The notes under the pieces: generated by a model
What the model saw: the letters and a program-made list of their open reading frames with translations, nothing else
The model's database searches: none
Told to the model about the DNA's origin: nothing
Part shown: positions 7,501-15,399 of the stretch, piece after piece
Layout of the letters: every line of letters begins with the position of its first letter
Numbering within the stretch: position 1 is the first letter of the stretch
Program-made: the position numbers and the translations under genes
Assembly: GCA_047517485.1 (NCBI GenBank)
Contig: JAKZSU010000166.1
Location: 1-33,446, forward strand
Direction of reading: 5' to 3'
Source of the DNA: JAKZSU01 sp047517485
GTDB taxonomy: Bacteria; Pseudomonadota; Alphaproteobacteria; UBA7887
Length of the DNA stretch: 33,446 nt

Positions 7501-9990
7501 ATGGCAACACAAGCCCCTCTCGACGGCGTCCGCGTAATCACCATCGGCGGCGCCTGGGCCGGCCGGGTGGCGGCGATGCTGATGGCCGATCAAGGCGCCG
7601 ACGTGATCGACGTGCGGCGGCCTGATCACCCGGCGCATGCCGTCGATCCGATGCTCGATCGCGGCAAACGGGTCGTCACCCTCGATCTGAAATCCGATGA
7701 TGGTCGGGAGCGCGCGCAAAGCTTGGCCGCGGACGCCGATATCGTTATCGAGAACATGCGGCCGGGCGCCGCAGACCGCCTCGGACTCAACTACGACAAT
7801 CTTACCGCCGCGAACGCTGGGCTGGTCTACCTCTCGCTCCCCGGTTTTGCACCCGGCGACGTCAACGAGGATGCGGCGGCGTGGGAAGGGGTGATCGACG
7901 CCACCGTCGGCATCTATACCGATATCAACATGGCCAAGTCGGTGCTCGGCGGCCGGCCGCTCTATACCGCGATCCCGATGGCGTCGGCCTATGGCGGGGT
8001 GCACGGCGCGTTGGGCGCGATCTTGGCGCTGCTGCACGCCCGCCGCACCGGCCTCGGCCAGCGTCTCGTGGTGCCATTGGCGGACGCGGTGATGTCGGCG
8101 ATGGCACTGCTCGCGGCGAAATTCGACGGCCAGCCCCAGCGCTACAATTATCCGCCGATCGACACCGTGATGCTCGACGTGGCGCTGCCGGTGATCCGCC
8201 AATTCGCCGAGCGTCTCGCGCCCGATCACGCCGCCTCCTTGCGCGCCTACCTCGCCGATTTTCGGCCCCCCACTTTCGGCGATTATCCCTGCGCCGACGG
8301 CCGCCGGGTGTTCGTCAATGCCACCGATCATGTCTATCAGACGCGGGCCTTGCTGCAAGCGATCGGCGTGCTCGACCAATTGGTCGCCGAGGGCATGGTG
8401 GTGGCGAGCCCCTATACCAAGGACGACGGCAACAATCTGATCAGCGCTGGATCGATGTCGCCCGAGACGCGAAAGCGGGTGCGTGACCTGGTCGGCAAGC
8501 GCTTGATGACCCGCAACGCGCGCGATTGGGAATTGACTCTGCGCGATCTCAACGTGCCGGTCACCGTGGTTCAGACCAGCGAAGAATGGTTGTCGCGCCA
8601 ACCTTTGAAGGAAGGCGGGGTGGTGACCGACCTCGCCGACCCGCAATACGGCCAGACCCGCCAGGCGGGCCGGTTTTTGTCGGTCGAAGGCAAAGCGATA
8701 GCATCGCCCGAACTCAGCCCCCGCCAAGATGCCGGCGCGGAAATCGACTGGCGCGCGCCGGGTATCGAAAAACCGACACCAGCGGTGGGCGAAGCCCAGA
8801 CGGCCATATTAGAGGGCGTGCGGGTCCTCGATCTCTCGAACGTCATCGCCGGCCCGGCGGCGGGCCGTACCTTGGCGGAGTTCGGTGCCGAGGTGATCCG
8901 CATCGACAACCCGGCGCCGCTCGCCGGCCCGCGCATGACCATGTGGTTCGGCCTCGACGTCAATCAGGGCAAGCGCGCGGTGATTCTCGATCTCAAGTCG
9001 GAAGCCGGCCGCGCCGCTTTCGCGCGTCTGGTCGAGAGCGCCGACGTGGTGCTGCACAATTTTCTCGATCGCTCCGCCGAATCCCTCGGCATTTCACACG
9101 ACCAATTGGCGGCGATCAATCCCGCTATCATCTCGTGCCAGATCAGCGCCTGGGGCGGGCCCGATGGCGGGCCGCTGAAGGATGATCCGGCGTTCGACCC
9201 GGTTCTGCAGGCGGCGACTGGGATCATGAGCCGATTTGGCAGCCCGGACGCGCCGGTGATGCACGCGGTGGCGTCGTGCGTCGACTATATCACCGGCTTC
9301 ACCGCGACCTTGGGCATCGCCCAAGCCCTGCTCGCGCGCGATCTCGGGCGCGGCGGCGCGGCGGTGCGCACCTCGCTCGCCATGGGTGCGCAACTGGTCC
9401 AGTTCCCCTTCATGATCGACCACGACGGGGTGACCCAAGGCGCCGAGCCGTCGGGCCAGGACGCCCTCGGCGAGGGCGCGCATTGCCGGCTCTACCAGGC
9501 GAGCGACGGCTGGGCGTTCGTCGCCTGCGCATTCGATTCGGTCGCTGAGTTGGCGGCGGCGCTGGGTGCCGATGGCCGTGGCGAAGACGCGATCGCCGCC
9601 GCCGTCTCGGGAAAAACGATCGAGGCGTTGGCCGCGGCCTTGGCCGATGTGGCGGGGGCGGGCGCGGTGCGCGTCAGCTCGCTCGAACAGGTTCGGCGGA
9701 TGCGGACCATCGATGTCGATGCCACCTCGCCGGTCGCCTTAAACGGCGGCTCGGTGGTGTTGGCGCGGTTCGATCATCCCGGCGGGGTCACCGCGACCCT
9801 GCCGCTGCAGACCTGGCACCGCTCCGACGTCACGCCCGTTCGCCGCTTATGGCCCGCACCCTGGCCCGGCGCCGACACGCGCGGCGTGCTCGGGGAATTG
9901 GGCTACAGCGACGACGAAATTGACGACCTTTTTGCCAGCGGCGCGGCCACGGATCATTGGCCGGCGATGGACGCCTACCTCCCCGGCTGA
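7501..9990 (+). CDS. Tandem (double-domain) family III CoA-transferase, CaiB/BaiF type
   Basis: The 829-residue product holds two consecutive CaiB/BaiF domains, about residues 1-400 (LDGVRVITIGGAWAGRVAAMLMADQGADVI) and about 435-829 (LEGVRVLDLSNVIAGPAAGRTLAEFGAEVI). Each has the family's N-terminal Rossmann-like half and the TGLGQ- or GRGG-type loop. Family III enzymes move CoA between carboxylic acids through a catalytic Asp. By alignment with formyl-CoA transferase, that Asp is Asp595 in the second half (CVDYITG), whereas the first half has Ser162 (PMASAYGG). The protein therefore probably carries one working active site and one structural or binding half. DddD (DMSP CoA-transferase/lyase) has the same two-domain size, but so do other proteins, and nothing here shows DMSP as substrate. 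It sits 2 bp after the LLM monooxygenase. Confidence 0.9.
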   Translation: MATQAPLDGVRVITIGGAWAGRVAAMLMADQGADVIDVRRPDHPAHAVDPMLDRGKRVVTLDLKSDDGRERAQSLAADADIVIENMRPGAADRLGLNYDNLTAANAGLVYLSLPGFAPGDVNEDAAAWEGVIDATVGIYTDINMAKSVLGGRPLYTAIPMASAYGGVHGALGAILALLHARRTGLGQRLVVPLADAVMSAMALLAAKFDGQPQRYNYPPIDTVMLDVALPVIRQFAERLAPDHAASLRAYLADFRPPTFGDYPCADGRRVFVNATDHVYQTRALLQAIGVLDQLVAEGMVVASPYTKDDGNNLISAGSMSPETRKRVRDLVGKRLMTRNARDWELTLRDLNVPVTVVQTSEEWLSRQPLKEGGVVTDLADPQYGQTRQAGRFLSVEGKAIASPELSPRQDAGAEIDWRAPGIEKPTPAVGEAQTAILEGVRVLDLSNVIAGPAAGRTLAEFGAEVIRIDNPAPLAGPRMTMWFGLDVNQGKRAVILDLKSEAGRAAFARLVESADVVLHNFLDRSAESLGISHDQLAAINPAIISCQISAWGGPDGGPLKDDPAFDPVLQAATGIMSRFGSPDAPVMHAVASCVDYITGFTATLGIAQALLARDLGRGGAAVRTSLAMGAQLVQFPFMIDHDGVTQGAEPSGQDALGEGAHCRLYQASDGWAFVACAFDSVAELAAALGADGRGEDAIAAAVSGKTIEALAAALADVAGAGAVRVSSLEQVRRMRTIDVDATSPVALNGGSVVLARFDHPGGVTATLPLQTWHRSDVTPVRRLWPAPWPGADTRGVLGELGYSDDEIDDLFASGAATDHWPAMDAYLPG

Positions 9991-10021
9991 CGGCCCCAAA
10001 CACCAAAAGGAGTTATCCTTC

Positions 10022-11272
10022 ATGCGTTGCGAAGTGGTTGCCGTTGGCACCGAGCTGTTGCTCGGCCAAATCGTCGATACCAATTCGTCGTGGATCGGCG
10101 AGCAGCTCGCCTTGGCCGGCATCGATTCGCATTTCCAGACCAAGGTCGGCGACAATCTCGGGCGCATGGTCGAGTCCATCCGCCTCGCGCTCGAGCGCTC
10201 CGACGCGGTGATCACCTGCGGCGGGCTGGGGCCCACCCAGGACGACATCACCCGTGAAGCGATCTGCGAAATCATGGGCGTGTCGATGACCCGGATGCCC
10301 GAGATCGGCGACAAGATCCGCGCGATGTTCGAATCACGCGGCCGGGTGATGACCGAGAACAATCTCCAGCAAGCCGACGTCCCCGACGGCGCGACCACGA
10401 TCGCCGAAATGCCCGGCACCGCGCCGGGCCTGGTCTGCCCGGTCGGCGACAAGGTGATCTATGCCGTCCCCGGGGTGCCGTTCGAGATGCGAATAATGAT
10501 GCAGGGCACCATTTTGCCCGATTTGCAGCGCCGCGCCGGGGTGACCGCGGTGATCAAGAGCCGGGTGCTCAAGACCTGGGGCCATACCGAATCCGGTCTC
10601 GCCGAACTGCTCGCCGGACGCATCGACGAACTCGACCGCACCGGCAAAGCGACCATCGCCTTCCAGGCCAGCGGCATCGAGGGCCTGAAAGTGAGGATCA
10701 CCGCCAAGGCGGCCAATGAGGGCGCGGCGCAAGCGGTTTTGGCGGCGGAGGAGGTGCTGGTCCGCGCGCTGCTCGGCGACGTGGTGTTCGCCACCGACGA
10801 TCAATCCATGGAAAGCGCGCTGCTCGACACCCTGCGCGCTGAGGGCCTGACTTTGGCGGTCGCCGAGGCAGTCACCGGCGGCCTGATTGCTTCGCGCATG
10901 ACCGGTATCGACGGCGCCGGCGAGGTGCTGCGCGGCACCGTGGCGGCCGCCCCCGACGGCATACCCGCCGATTTACTCGGGCTAGACGGCGCGTCCCAGA
11001 CCAGCCCGGAGGCGGCGATGGCGATGGCCGACGGGATCCGCCGCCTACTCGGCGCCGACATCGGCATCGCCACCGCCTGGGCGCCCGCACCCGACGCGCC
11101 CGGCGGCCAACGCAAGGGCACGGTCTATCTCGGCCTCGCCCTCGACGACCAGACAATGACCGAGGAAGTGCGCCTGCCGGGAGATCGTCAGAGAATACGC
11201 CAATACGCGGTGATTAGCCTGCTGAATTATTTGCGGAAGACGCTGGCGCGGAGAACTGTCAAGGCGGCGTGA
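10022..11272 (+). CDS. cinA: CinA-family protein with degenerate C-terminal deamidase domain
   Basis: From the ATG at 10022, preceded by AAAGGAG at 10006-10012, the product is 416 residues, the normal CinA length. The N-terminal MoCF-like COG1058 domain is well conserved (VGTELLLGQIVDTNSSWI, ITCGGLGPTQDDITREA, MPGTAPGL, GVPFEM). This part is linked to ADP-ribose pyrophosphatase activity. The C-terminal PncC-like NMN amidohydrolase domain is degenerate. The usual AESCTGG is AEAVTGG, with Ala283 in place of the catalytic Ser. The YSNxxK segment is replaced by AAPDGI, so the catalytic Lys is missing. The TGIAGP loop reads TAWAPAP. I predict loss of NMN deamidation. The gene follows the CoA-transferase by 31 bp on the same strand. 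Confidence 0.9.
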   Translation: MRCEVVAVGTELLLGQIVDTNSSWIGEQLALAGIDSHFQTKVGDNLGRMVESIRLALERSDAVITCGGLGPTQDDITREAICEIMGVSMTRMPEIGDKIRAMFESRGRVMTENNLQQADVPDGATTIAEMPGTAPGLVCPVGDKVIYAVPGVPFEMRIMMQGTILPDLQRRAGVTAVIKSRVLKTWGHTESGLAELLAGRIDELDRTGKATIAFQASGIEGLKVRITAKAANEGAAQAVLAAEEVLVRALLGDVVFATDDQSMESALLDTLRAEGLTLAVAEAVTGGLIASRMTGIDGAGEVLRGTVAAAPDGIPADLLGLDGASQTSPEAAMAMADGIRRLLGADIGIATAWAPAPDAPGGQRKGTVYLGLALDDQTMTEEVRLPGDRQRIRQYAVISLLNYLRKTLARRTVKAA

Positions 11273-11348
11273 GGTTCCTTGGAATCACATTTCGAGTCTC
11301 GTTTCGGCACCATGGCTGTGTCTGAGTATGTGGCTTGGAACGCCGGCC

Positions 11349-11720
11349 CTACCCCGCCACCACCACATTCTCTTCCGCCGTCCAGATGCTCGACCTCTCC
11401 AAATCGATAAAGCGTTTTTCGTCTTCGTAGAGCTCCCGTCCCGCCGCCCGGGCGTCCGGGTTGTTGCCGACTGCCGCCAGCGCTTCGCGGCTTTCGTACC
11501 AGACTTCGGCGACGCCGTCGTAGGGCTCGGTGCCGCCGCGGGATTTGCGCAACGCGTCGGTCAGCGGGCCGAAGTCGGTGTGGACCTGGATGTAGCGTTT
11601 GATGCCGAGGGTCTCGGCGTGGCCGGCGACCAGCGGGCCGTGATTGTCGCGCCAATATTTTTGGAAATCCTCGAGCGACATATCGGCGCGGCGGCGCAGG
11701 CAGAAGACGATCTTGATCAT
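11349..11720 (-). CDS. EthD family protein
   Basis: The 123-residue product begins MIKIVFCLRRRADMSLEDFQKYW and continues with HGPLVAGHAETLGIKRYIQVH and GVAEVWYESREAL, the standard pattern of the EthD / dimeric alpha-beta barrel family. These small proteins are found beside catabolic monooxygenase genes; EthD itself is needed for ethyl tert-butyl ether degradation, with an unclear mechanism. The start ATG (11720) overlaps the lpxB stop as ATGA, so it is translationally coupled to lpxB and shares an operon with the upstream acyl-CoA-dehydrogenase-like gene. A link with that oxygenase is more natural than one with lipid A. No signal peptide or membrane segment is present. Confidence 0.87.
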   Translation of the reverse strand: MIKIVFCLRRRADMSLEDFQKYWRDNHGPLVAGHAETLGIKRYIQVHTDFGPLTDALRKSRGGTEPYDGVAEVWYESREALAAVGNNPDARAAGRELYEDEKRFIDLERSSIWTAEENVVVAG

Positions 11721-12892
11721 GGCGATTTTCCTTTCTCGAGGTGGCCGAGGACGATGTGGGCGGCTTGCTCGCTGGGTGGGCGGCCGTCGACTTTGAGCAT
11801 GTCCACCACCGCCGCGAGCCCCGCGCGCTGGTGGGTCCAGGTCTCGTTATCATCGAGCAGCGCCGCGGTGGCGGCGGCGAGATTTTCCGCGGTGCAGTCT
11901 GCCAACAGGTACTCCGGCACAATCTCGCGCTCGGCCAAAATATTGACCAGCGACACATAGTCCAATTTCACCAGGCGGCGCGCGAGATACGCGGTCAGCC
12001 AGTGCATTTTGTAGCACACCACCATCGGCACCCCGGCGAGCGCAAGGTGCAGCGTGCTGGTGCCCGACTTGGTGATCGCCGCGCGGCTCGCGGCGTAGAG
12101 GTCGGCATGACGCGCCGTGTCGGCGACTACGATGGTGCGCACCGGCCACGACGCGATCGCGGCGCGGACTTGCTCGGCCACGGTGTCGACGGTCGGCACC
12201 ACGGCGGTGAGGCCGGGACGGTCGGTGGCGAGCAGGCCCAAGGTCTCACCGAGGATCGGCGCGAGACGAGCGACTTCGCCGCCGCGACTGCCGGGCAGGA
12301 CCGCCAGTACCGGCGCGTCCTCGCCGATCCCGTGCTCGGCGCGGAACGCGGCGCCGTCGCCGTCGCCGTGACCGCCTTCGATCGCCGGGTGGCCGGCATA
12401 GCTGCAGGGAATCGCGAAGCGCGCGAAAAACGCCGGCTCGAAGGGGAGGACGGCGATCAGCGCGTCGACCAGGGTGGCGATCTTGCGCGCGCGCCCCGGT
12501 CGCCAGGCCCAGAGCTGCGGCGCGACATAATGGACGATCGGCAGCGGCAAATGGCGAATGCGCCGCGCCACGCGAAACGCGAAGCCGGGGGAATCGACGG
12601 TGACGACGATGTCCGGCGCCGACTTCTCGACCGCTCGTGCTGTCTCGTTGATGCGGCGTAGCAGGCGCGGGATATGAGGCACGATCTCGGCCAATCCCAT
12701 CAGCGACAACTCACGCATGGGAAATAGACCGACAAGACCCTGCGCGGCCATTTGTGGCCCGCCGATGCCGGCGAAGCGGATCGGCCGGTCGCTGATCCGC
12801 GCTAGCGCCGCCATCATCCGCGCCGCGATAATGTCGCCGGACGCCTCGCCGGCAATGACGAAAACATTCCAGGCGCGGTCGCGCTCGGCCAT
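11717..12892 (-). CDS. lpxB: Lipid-A-disaccharide synthase (LpxB), genomically isolated
   Basis: The 391-residue product has the LpxB signature series: AGEASGD (residues 14-20), FAGIGGPQM, VDSPGF with Asp100, YVAPQLWAW, LPFEPAFF, YAGHPAIE, LPGSRGGEV and KSGTSTLHLALAGVPMVVCYK. LpxB joins UDP-diacylglucosamine and lipid X into lipid A disaccharide at the inner membrane. One departure stands out: the usual SGTxxLE motif has His282 where Glu is expected. That Glu normally contacts the nucleotide sugar in this GT-B fold. The gene is not in the usual lpxD-fabZ-lpxA-lpxB cluster but lies between a flavin monooxygenase and an EthD gene, 4 bp after the former. It could be the sole lpxB or a divergent second copy. 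Confidence 0.88.
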   Translation of the reverse strand: MAERDRAWNVFVIAGEASGDIIAARMMAALARISDRPIRFAGIGGPQMAAQGLVGLFPMRELSLMGLAEIVPHIPRLLRRINETARAVEKSAPDIVVTVDSPGFAFRVARRIRHLPLPIVHYVAPQLWAWRPGRARKIATLVDALIAVLPFEPAFFARFAIPCSYAGHPAIEGGHGDGDGAAFRAEHGIGEDAPVLAVLPGSRGGEVARLAPILGETLGLLATDRPGLTAVVPTVDTVAEQVRAAIASWPVRTIVVADTARHADLYAASRAAITKSGTSTLHLALAGVPMVVCYKMHWLTAYLARRLVKLDYVSLVNILAEREIVPEYLLADCTAENLAAATAALLDDNETWTHQRAGLAAVVDMLKVDGRPPSEQAAHIVLGHLEKGKSP

Positions 12893-12896
12893 TTGG

Positions 12897-14087
12897 TCAG
12901 ATTACGCCGGGCAGCGGCGGATGGCCGAACATATAGGCGCCGACCAGTTCGAGATTGGCGCGTCGTGCCTGGACCTGCTGGCTCAAGGTGTGCATGTCGC
13001 GGAAGCGCCGCGCGAACGGGCTCGATTCGAAGATCGCCGTTGCCCCGGCGAGCTCGTACATGGTGTCGACCACCCAGCGCGCCTCGTGAATCGCGTGGGT
13101 GGTGGCGAGGCGAATGCGCACCCGGTCGTCGATGGTCAGGGCGCCGGTGTCGAGCACGGTTTGCCAGATGTCGGCCAGTTCGCCGAACAGAAAGGCGCGT
13201 GCCGAGCCGAGCTTGGCCTCGGCGCGCGCGACTTCCGCCTGGACCACCGCATTGTCGCCGAGGCGCTGCTGAATCAGCCGCGGGGTTTTTTCCCCGGCGA
13301 TGGCGACGAACTCGTCGATCATCGGCCGGGCGATGCCGAGCGCGGTGGCGGAAAAGCCGATGGCGTAGAAGGTGGTGGTGGGAAAGGCATAGAGCGGCCC
13401 GTCCTCGCGCCGCGCCGCGGGATCGTCCCGCGCGATCAATTTTTCGCCGGCGACCGGCAGGTCGGTCACCGCGTAGGCGTCGCTGCCGGTGCCCAGCAGG
13501 CCGACGACGTCCCAGATCGCGGTCAACCCGACCTCGGCGGCGGGAAACACCGCGACCCGCGTGACCGGCTTGTCTTCCGCGTTACGCCGCGTGGTGCCGT
13601 CGGCGTCCTTGACCACCGAGACCGCGCCGAGCCAGGTCGCGTGATGACAGCCGCTGGCGAACGACCACGAGCCGGTCAAACGGTAGCCGTCGCCGTCGGC
13701 GCGCAGCTCGCCCTTGCCCGGACCCCAGGCGAGAACCGCGCGCGGATCGTTGCCCCAGATCTCTTCGGCGACCGCCGGCTCGACGTAAGCCGCGGTGATC
13801 GTGCAGCCATTGGCCTGGCCGAGACACCAGGCGGCGCTGGCGTCGGCCTTGGCCACCGCCTCGATGATCCGCGCGTAGGTCGGCGGATCGACCTCGCCGC
13901 CGCCATAAGATGCCGGCAACAGCAGGCGGAACAGCCCGGCGCCGTGCAACGCGTCCATCACCGCGCCGGTGAGCTGGCGCTCGCGCTCACCCTCGGCTGC
14001 GCCGTCCGCGATAATCGAGGCAATCGATTCCGCCCGGGCTAGGTAGTCGTCCGACGGGTCGATCGCAGTGGTTTGCTCGGCTGTCAT
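12897..14087 (-). CDS. Acyl-CoA-dehydrogenase-fold flavoprotein, probably a group D monooxygenase
   Basis: The 396-residue product has the acyl-CoA dehydrogenase fold: LTGAVMDALHGAGLFRLLLP, ASYGGGEVDPPTYARIIE, ADASAAWCLG, YRLTGSWSFASGCHHATWL, a middle beta domain and a C-terminal helical bundle. The end (FRDMHTLSQQVQARRANLELVGAYMFG) is the pattern I associate with HpaH/HsaA/DszC-type flavin monooxygenases rather than true dehydrogenases. Such proteins use reduced flavin from a separate reductase to hydroxylate aromatic or heterocyclic substrates. It is the first gene of a minus-strand run with lpxB and EthD and is divergent from an aminotransferase. The substrate is unknown and no reductase gene is in view. 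Confidence 0.85.
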   Translation of the reverse strand: MTAEQTTAIDPSDDYLARAESIASIIADGAAEGERERQLTGAVMDALHGAGLFRLLLPASYGGGEVDPPTYARIIEAVAKADASAAWCLGQANGCTITAAYVEPAVAEEIWGNDPRAVLAWGPGKGELRADGDGYRLTGSWSFASGCHHATWLGAVSVVKDADGTTRRNAEDKPVTRVAVFPAAEVGLTAIWDVVGLLGTGSDAYAVTDLPVAGEKLIARDDPAARREDGPLYAFPTTTFYAIGFSATALGIARPMIDEFVAIAGEKTPRLIQQRLGDNAVVQAEVARAEAKLGSARAFLFGELADIWQTVLDTGALTIDDRVRIRLATTHAIHEARWVVDTMYELAGATAIFESSPFARRFRDMHTLSQQVQARRANLELVGAYMFGHPPLPGVI

Positions 14088-14220
14088 AATTAATCCAATC
14101 GTACCAAAGCGCGACAGTATAACGAGGCCCGGTCATCGTCGATATTGACAAGATGGCGCTGCTGGCTCACCTACCCGGGTCGCTTTCTCTTAGCGGCACG
14201 ACCGCAAGCAAGGAAGAGCC
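14088..14220. promoter_or_regulatory. Divergent intergenic region with candidate promoter elements
   Basis: This 133-bp gap separates two divergent genes and must hold both promoters. On the minus strand a good -10 match, TATACT, lies at 14121-14116, about 30 bp before the ATG at 14087; no clear -35 sits at 16-18 bp. On the plus strand a perfect TTGACA lies at 14145-14150 but the expected -10 position is GC-rich. The aminotransferase ATG has AAGGAAG just before it. Element calls are tentative. Confidence 0.35.
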
Positions 14221-15399
14221 ATGACAGTTCGTACCGGCCGCGAGTTTCTCGCCATCCCGGGGCCCTCGACGGTGCCCGAGGCGGTTTTGAACGCCGCCCA
14301 CCGTCCGGCGATCGATATCTACTCCGGCACCCTGATCGGCATCACCGACTCGTGTCTGGCGGATTTGCGCCGGGTGTTCCGCACCGAGGGGCGGGCGTAT
14401 ATCTACGCCGCCAACGGCCACGGCGCGTGGGAAGCGGCGATCGCCAACGTGCTGTCGCGCGGCGATCGGGTGCTGGCGCTGGAAAGCGGGCGGTTCGCGA
14501 TCGGCTGGGGCAAAATGGCGGAAATGCTGGGGGTCGAGGTGGAGAAACTCCAAGGCCGCGACCGTCGCGCGGTCGATCCGGGCGCGCTCGAGACGCGGCT
14601 GCGCGCCGATACGGCGGGCGCGATCAAGGCGGTGCTGGTGGTCCAGATCGATACCGCGTCCGGCGTCGTCAACGATATTCCGGCGATCCGCGCGGCGATC
14701 GACGCCGCCGGCCACGACGCGCTGCTGATGGTCGACACCATCGCTTCGCTCGGCTGCATGCCGTTCGAGATGGATGCCTGGGGCGTCGATGTCGCGGTCG
14801 CCGGCGCGCAAAAGGGCCTGATGACGATGCCCGGATTGAGCTTCATCGCCGCCGGCACCCGCGCCTTGGAAGCGCACCAGACGGCGGATCTGCGCACCCG
14901 CTATTGGGACTGGACCTTGCGCGACGGCGAGGTGCATTACCAAAAATATTGCGGCACGCCGCCCGAACATATGCTGTTCGCCTTGCGCAAGGCGCTCGAT
15001 CTGTTGCTCGAGGAAGGGCTGGAAGCGGTGTTCGAGCGCCATCGCCTGCTCGCCGAGGCGGTGCGCCGCGCGGTGGCGGTATGGAGCGAGGGCGGCGCCT
15101 TGGCGTTCAATATCACCGAGGCGTCGGAACGATCCGACTCGGTCACCACGATCCTGGTCGACGAGCCGCGGCCGATTCTCGCCTACTGCGATGAAAAATG
15201 CGGCGTGGTGCTCGGCATCGGCATCGGCGATCTCGGCGGCAAGGCGTTCCGCATCGCCCATATGGGCTATATCAACGCGCCGATGATTATCGGCACGCTC
15301 GGCGCGATCGAAGTGGCGCTCGGCGCGCTCGCCATTCCGCACTGCCGCGGCGGGGTGCAGGCGGCGCTCGACTGGCTGAGCGAGTCCGTGGCCGCGTGA
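14221..15399 (+). CDS. Alanine/serine-glyoxylate aminotransferase family protein (PLP class V)
   Basis: The 392-residue product matches the class V aminotransferases that act on glyoxylate with alanine or serine as donor. It has the family start FLAIPGPSTVPEAVL, the phosphate-binding YAANGHGAWEAA, the cofactor Asp172 in VDTIASLGCMPFEMD and the Schiff-base Lys198 in VAGAQKGLMTMPGLSF. AGGAAGAG-like bases directly precede the ATG. The stop overlaps the GTG start of the following transporter (GTGA). It leads a six-gene plus-strand run ending at 20233. The exact amino donor and whether it serves glyoxylate assimilation or an unusual amino acid cannot be told from sequence. Confidence 0.9.
   Translation: MTVRTGREFLAIPGPSTVPEAVLNAAHRPAIDIYSGTLIGITDSCLADLRRVFRTEGRAYIYAANGHGAWEAAIANVLSRGDRVLALESGRFAIGWGKMAEMLGVEVEKLQGRDRRAVDPGALETRLRADTAGAIKAVLVVQIDTASGVVNDIPAIRAAIDAAGHDALLMVDTIASLGCMPFEMDAWGVDVAVAGAQKGLMTMPGLSFIAAGTRALEAHQTADLRTRYWDWTLRDGEVHYQKYCGTPPEHMLFALRKALDLLLEEGLEAVFERHRLLAEAVRRAVAVWSEGGALAFNITEASERSDSVTTILVDEPRPILAYCDEKCGVVLGIGIGDLGGKAFRIAHMGYINAPMIIGTLGAIEVALGALAIPHCRGGVQAALDWLSESVAA

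Noticed and set aside
6020..8727. Long minus-strand open frames opposite the LLM and CoA-transferase genes
   Set aside because: Shadow frames without motifs; both plus-strand genes have ribosome sites and domain signatures.
7501..9990. Firm assignment of the tandem CoA-transferase as DddD
   Set aside because: Only the two-domain layout and single catalytic Asp agree; no DMSP transporter, dddB/dddC or other supporting gene is nearby.
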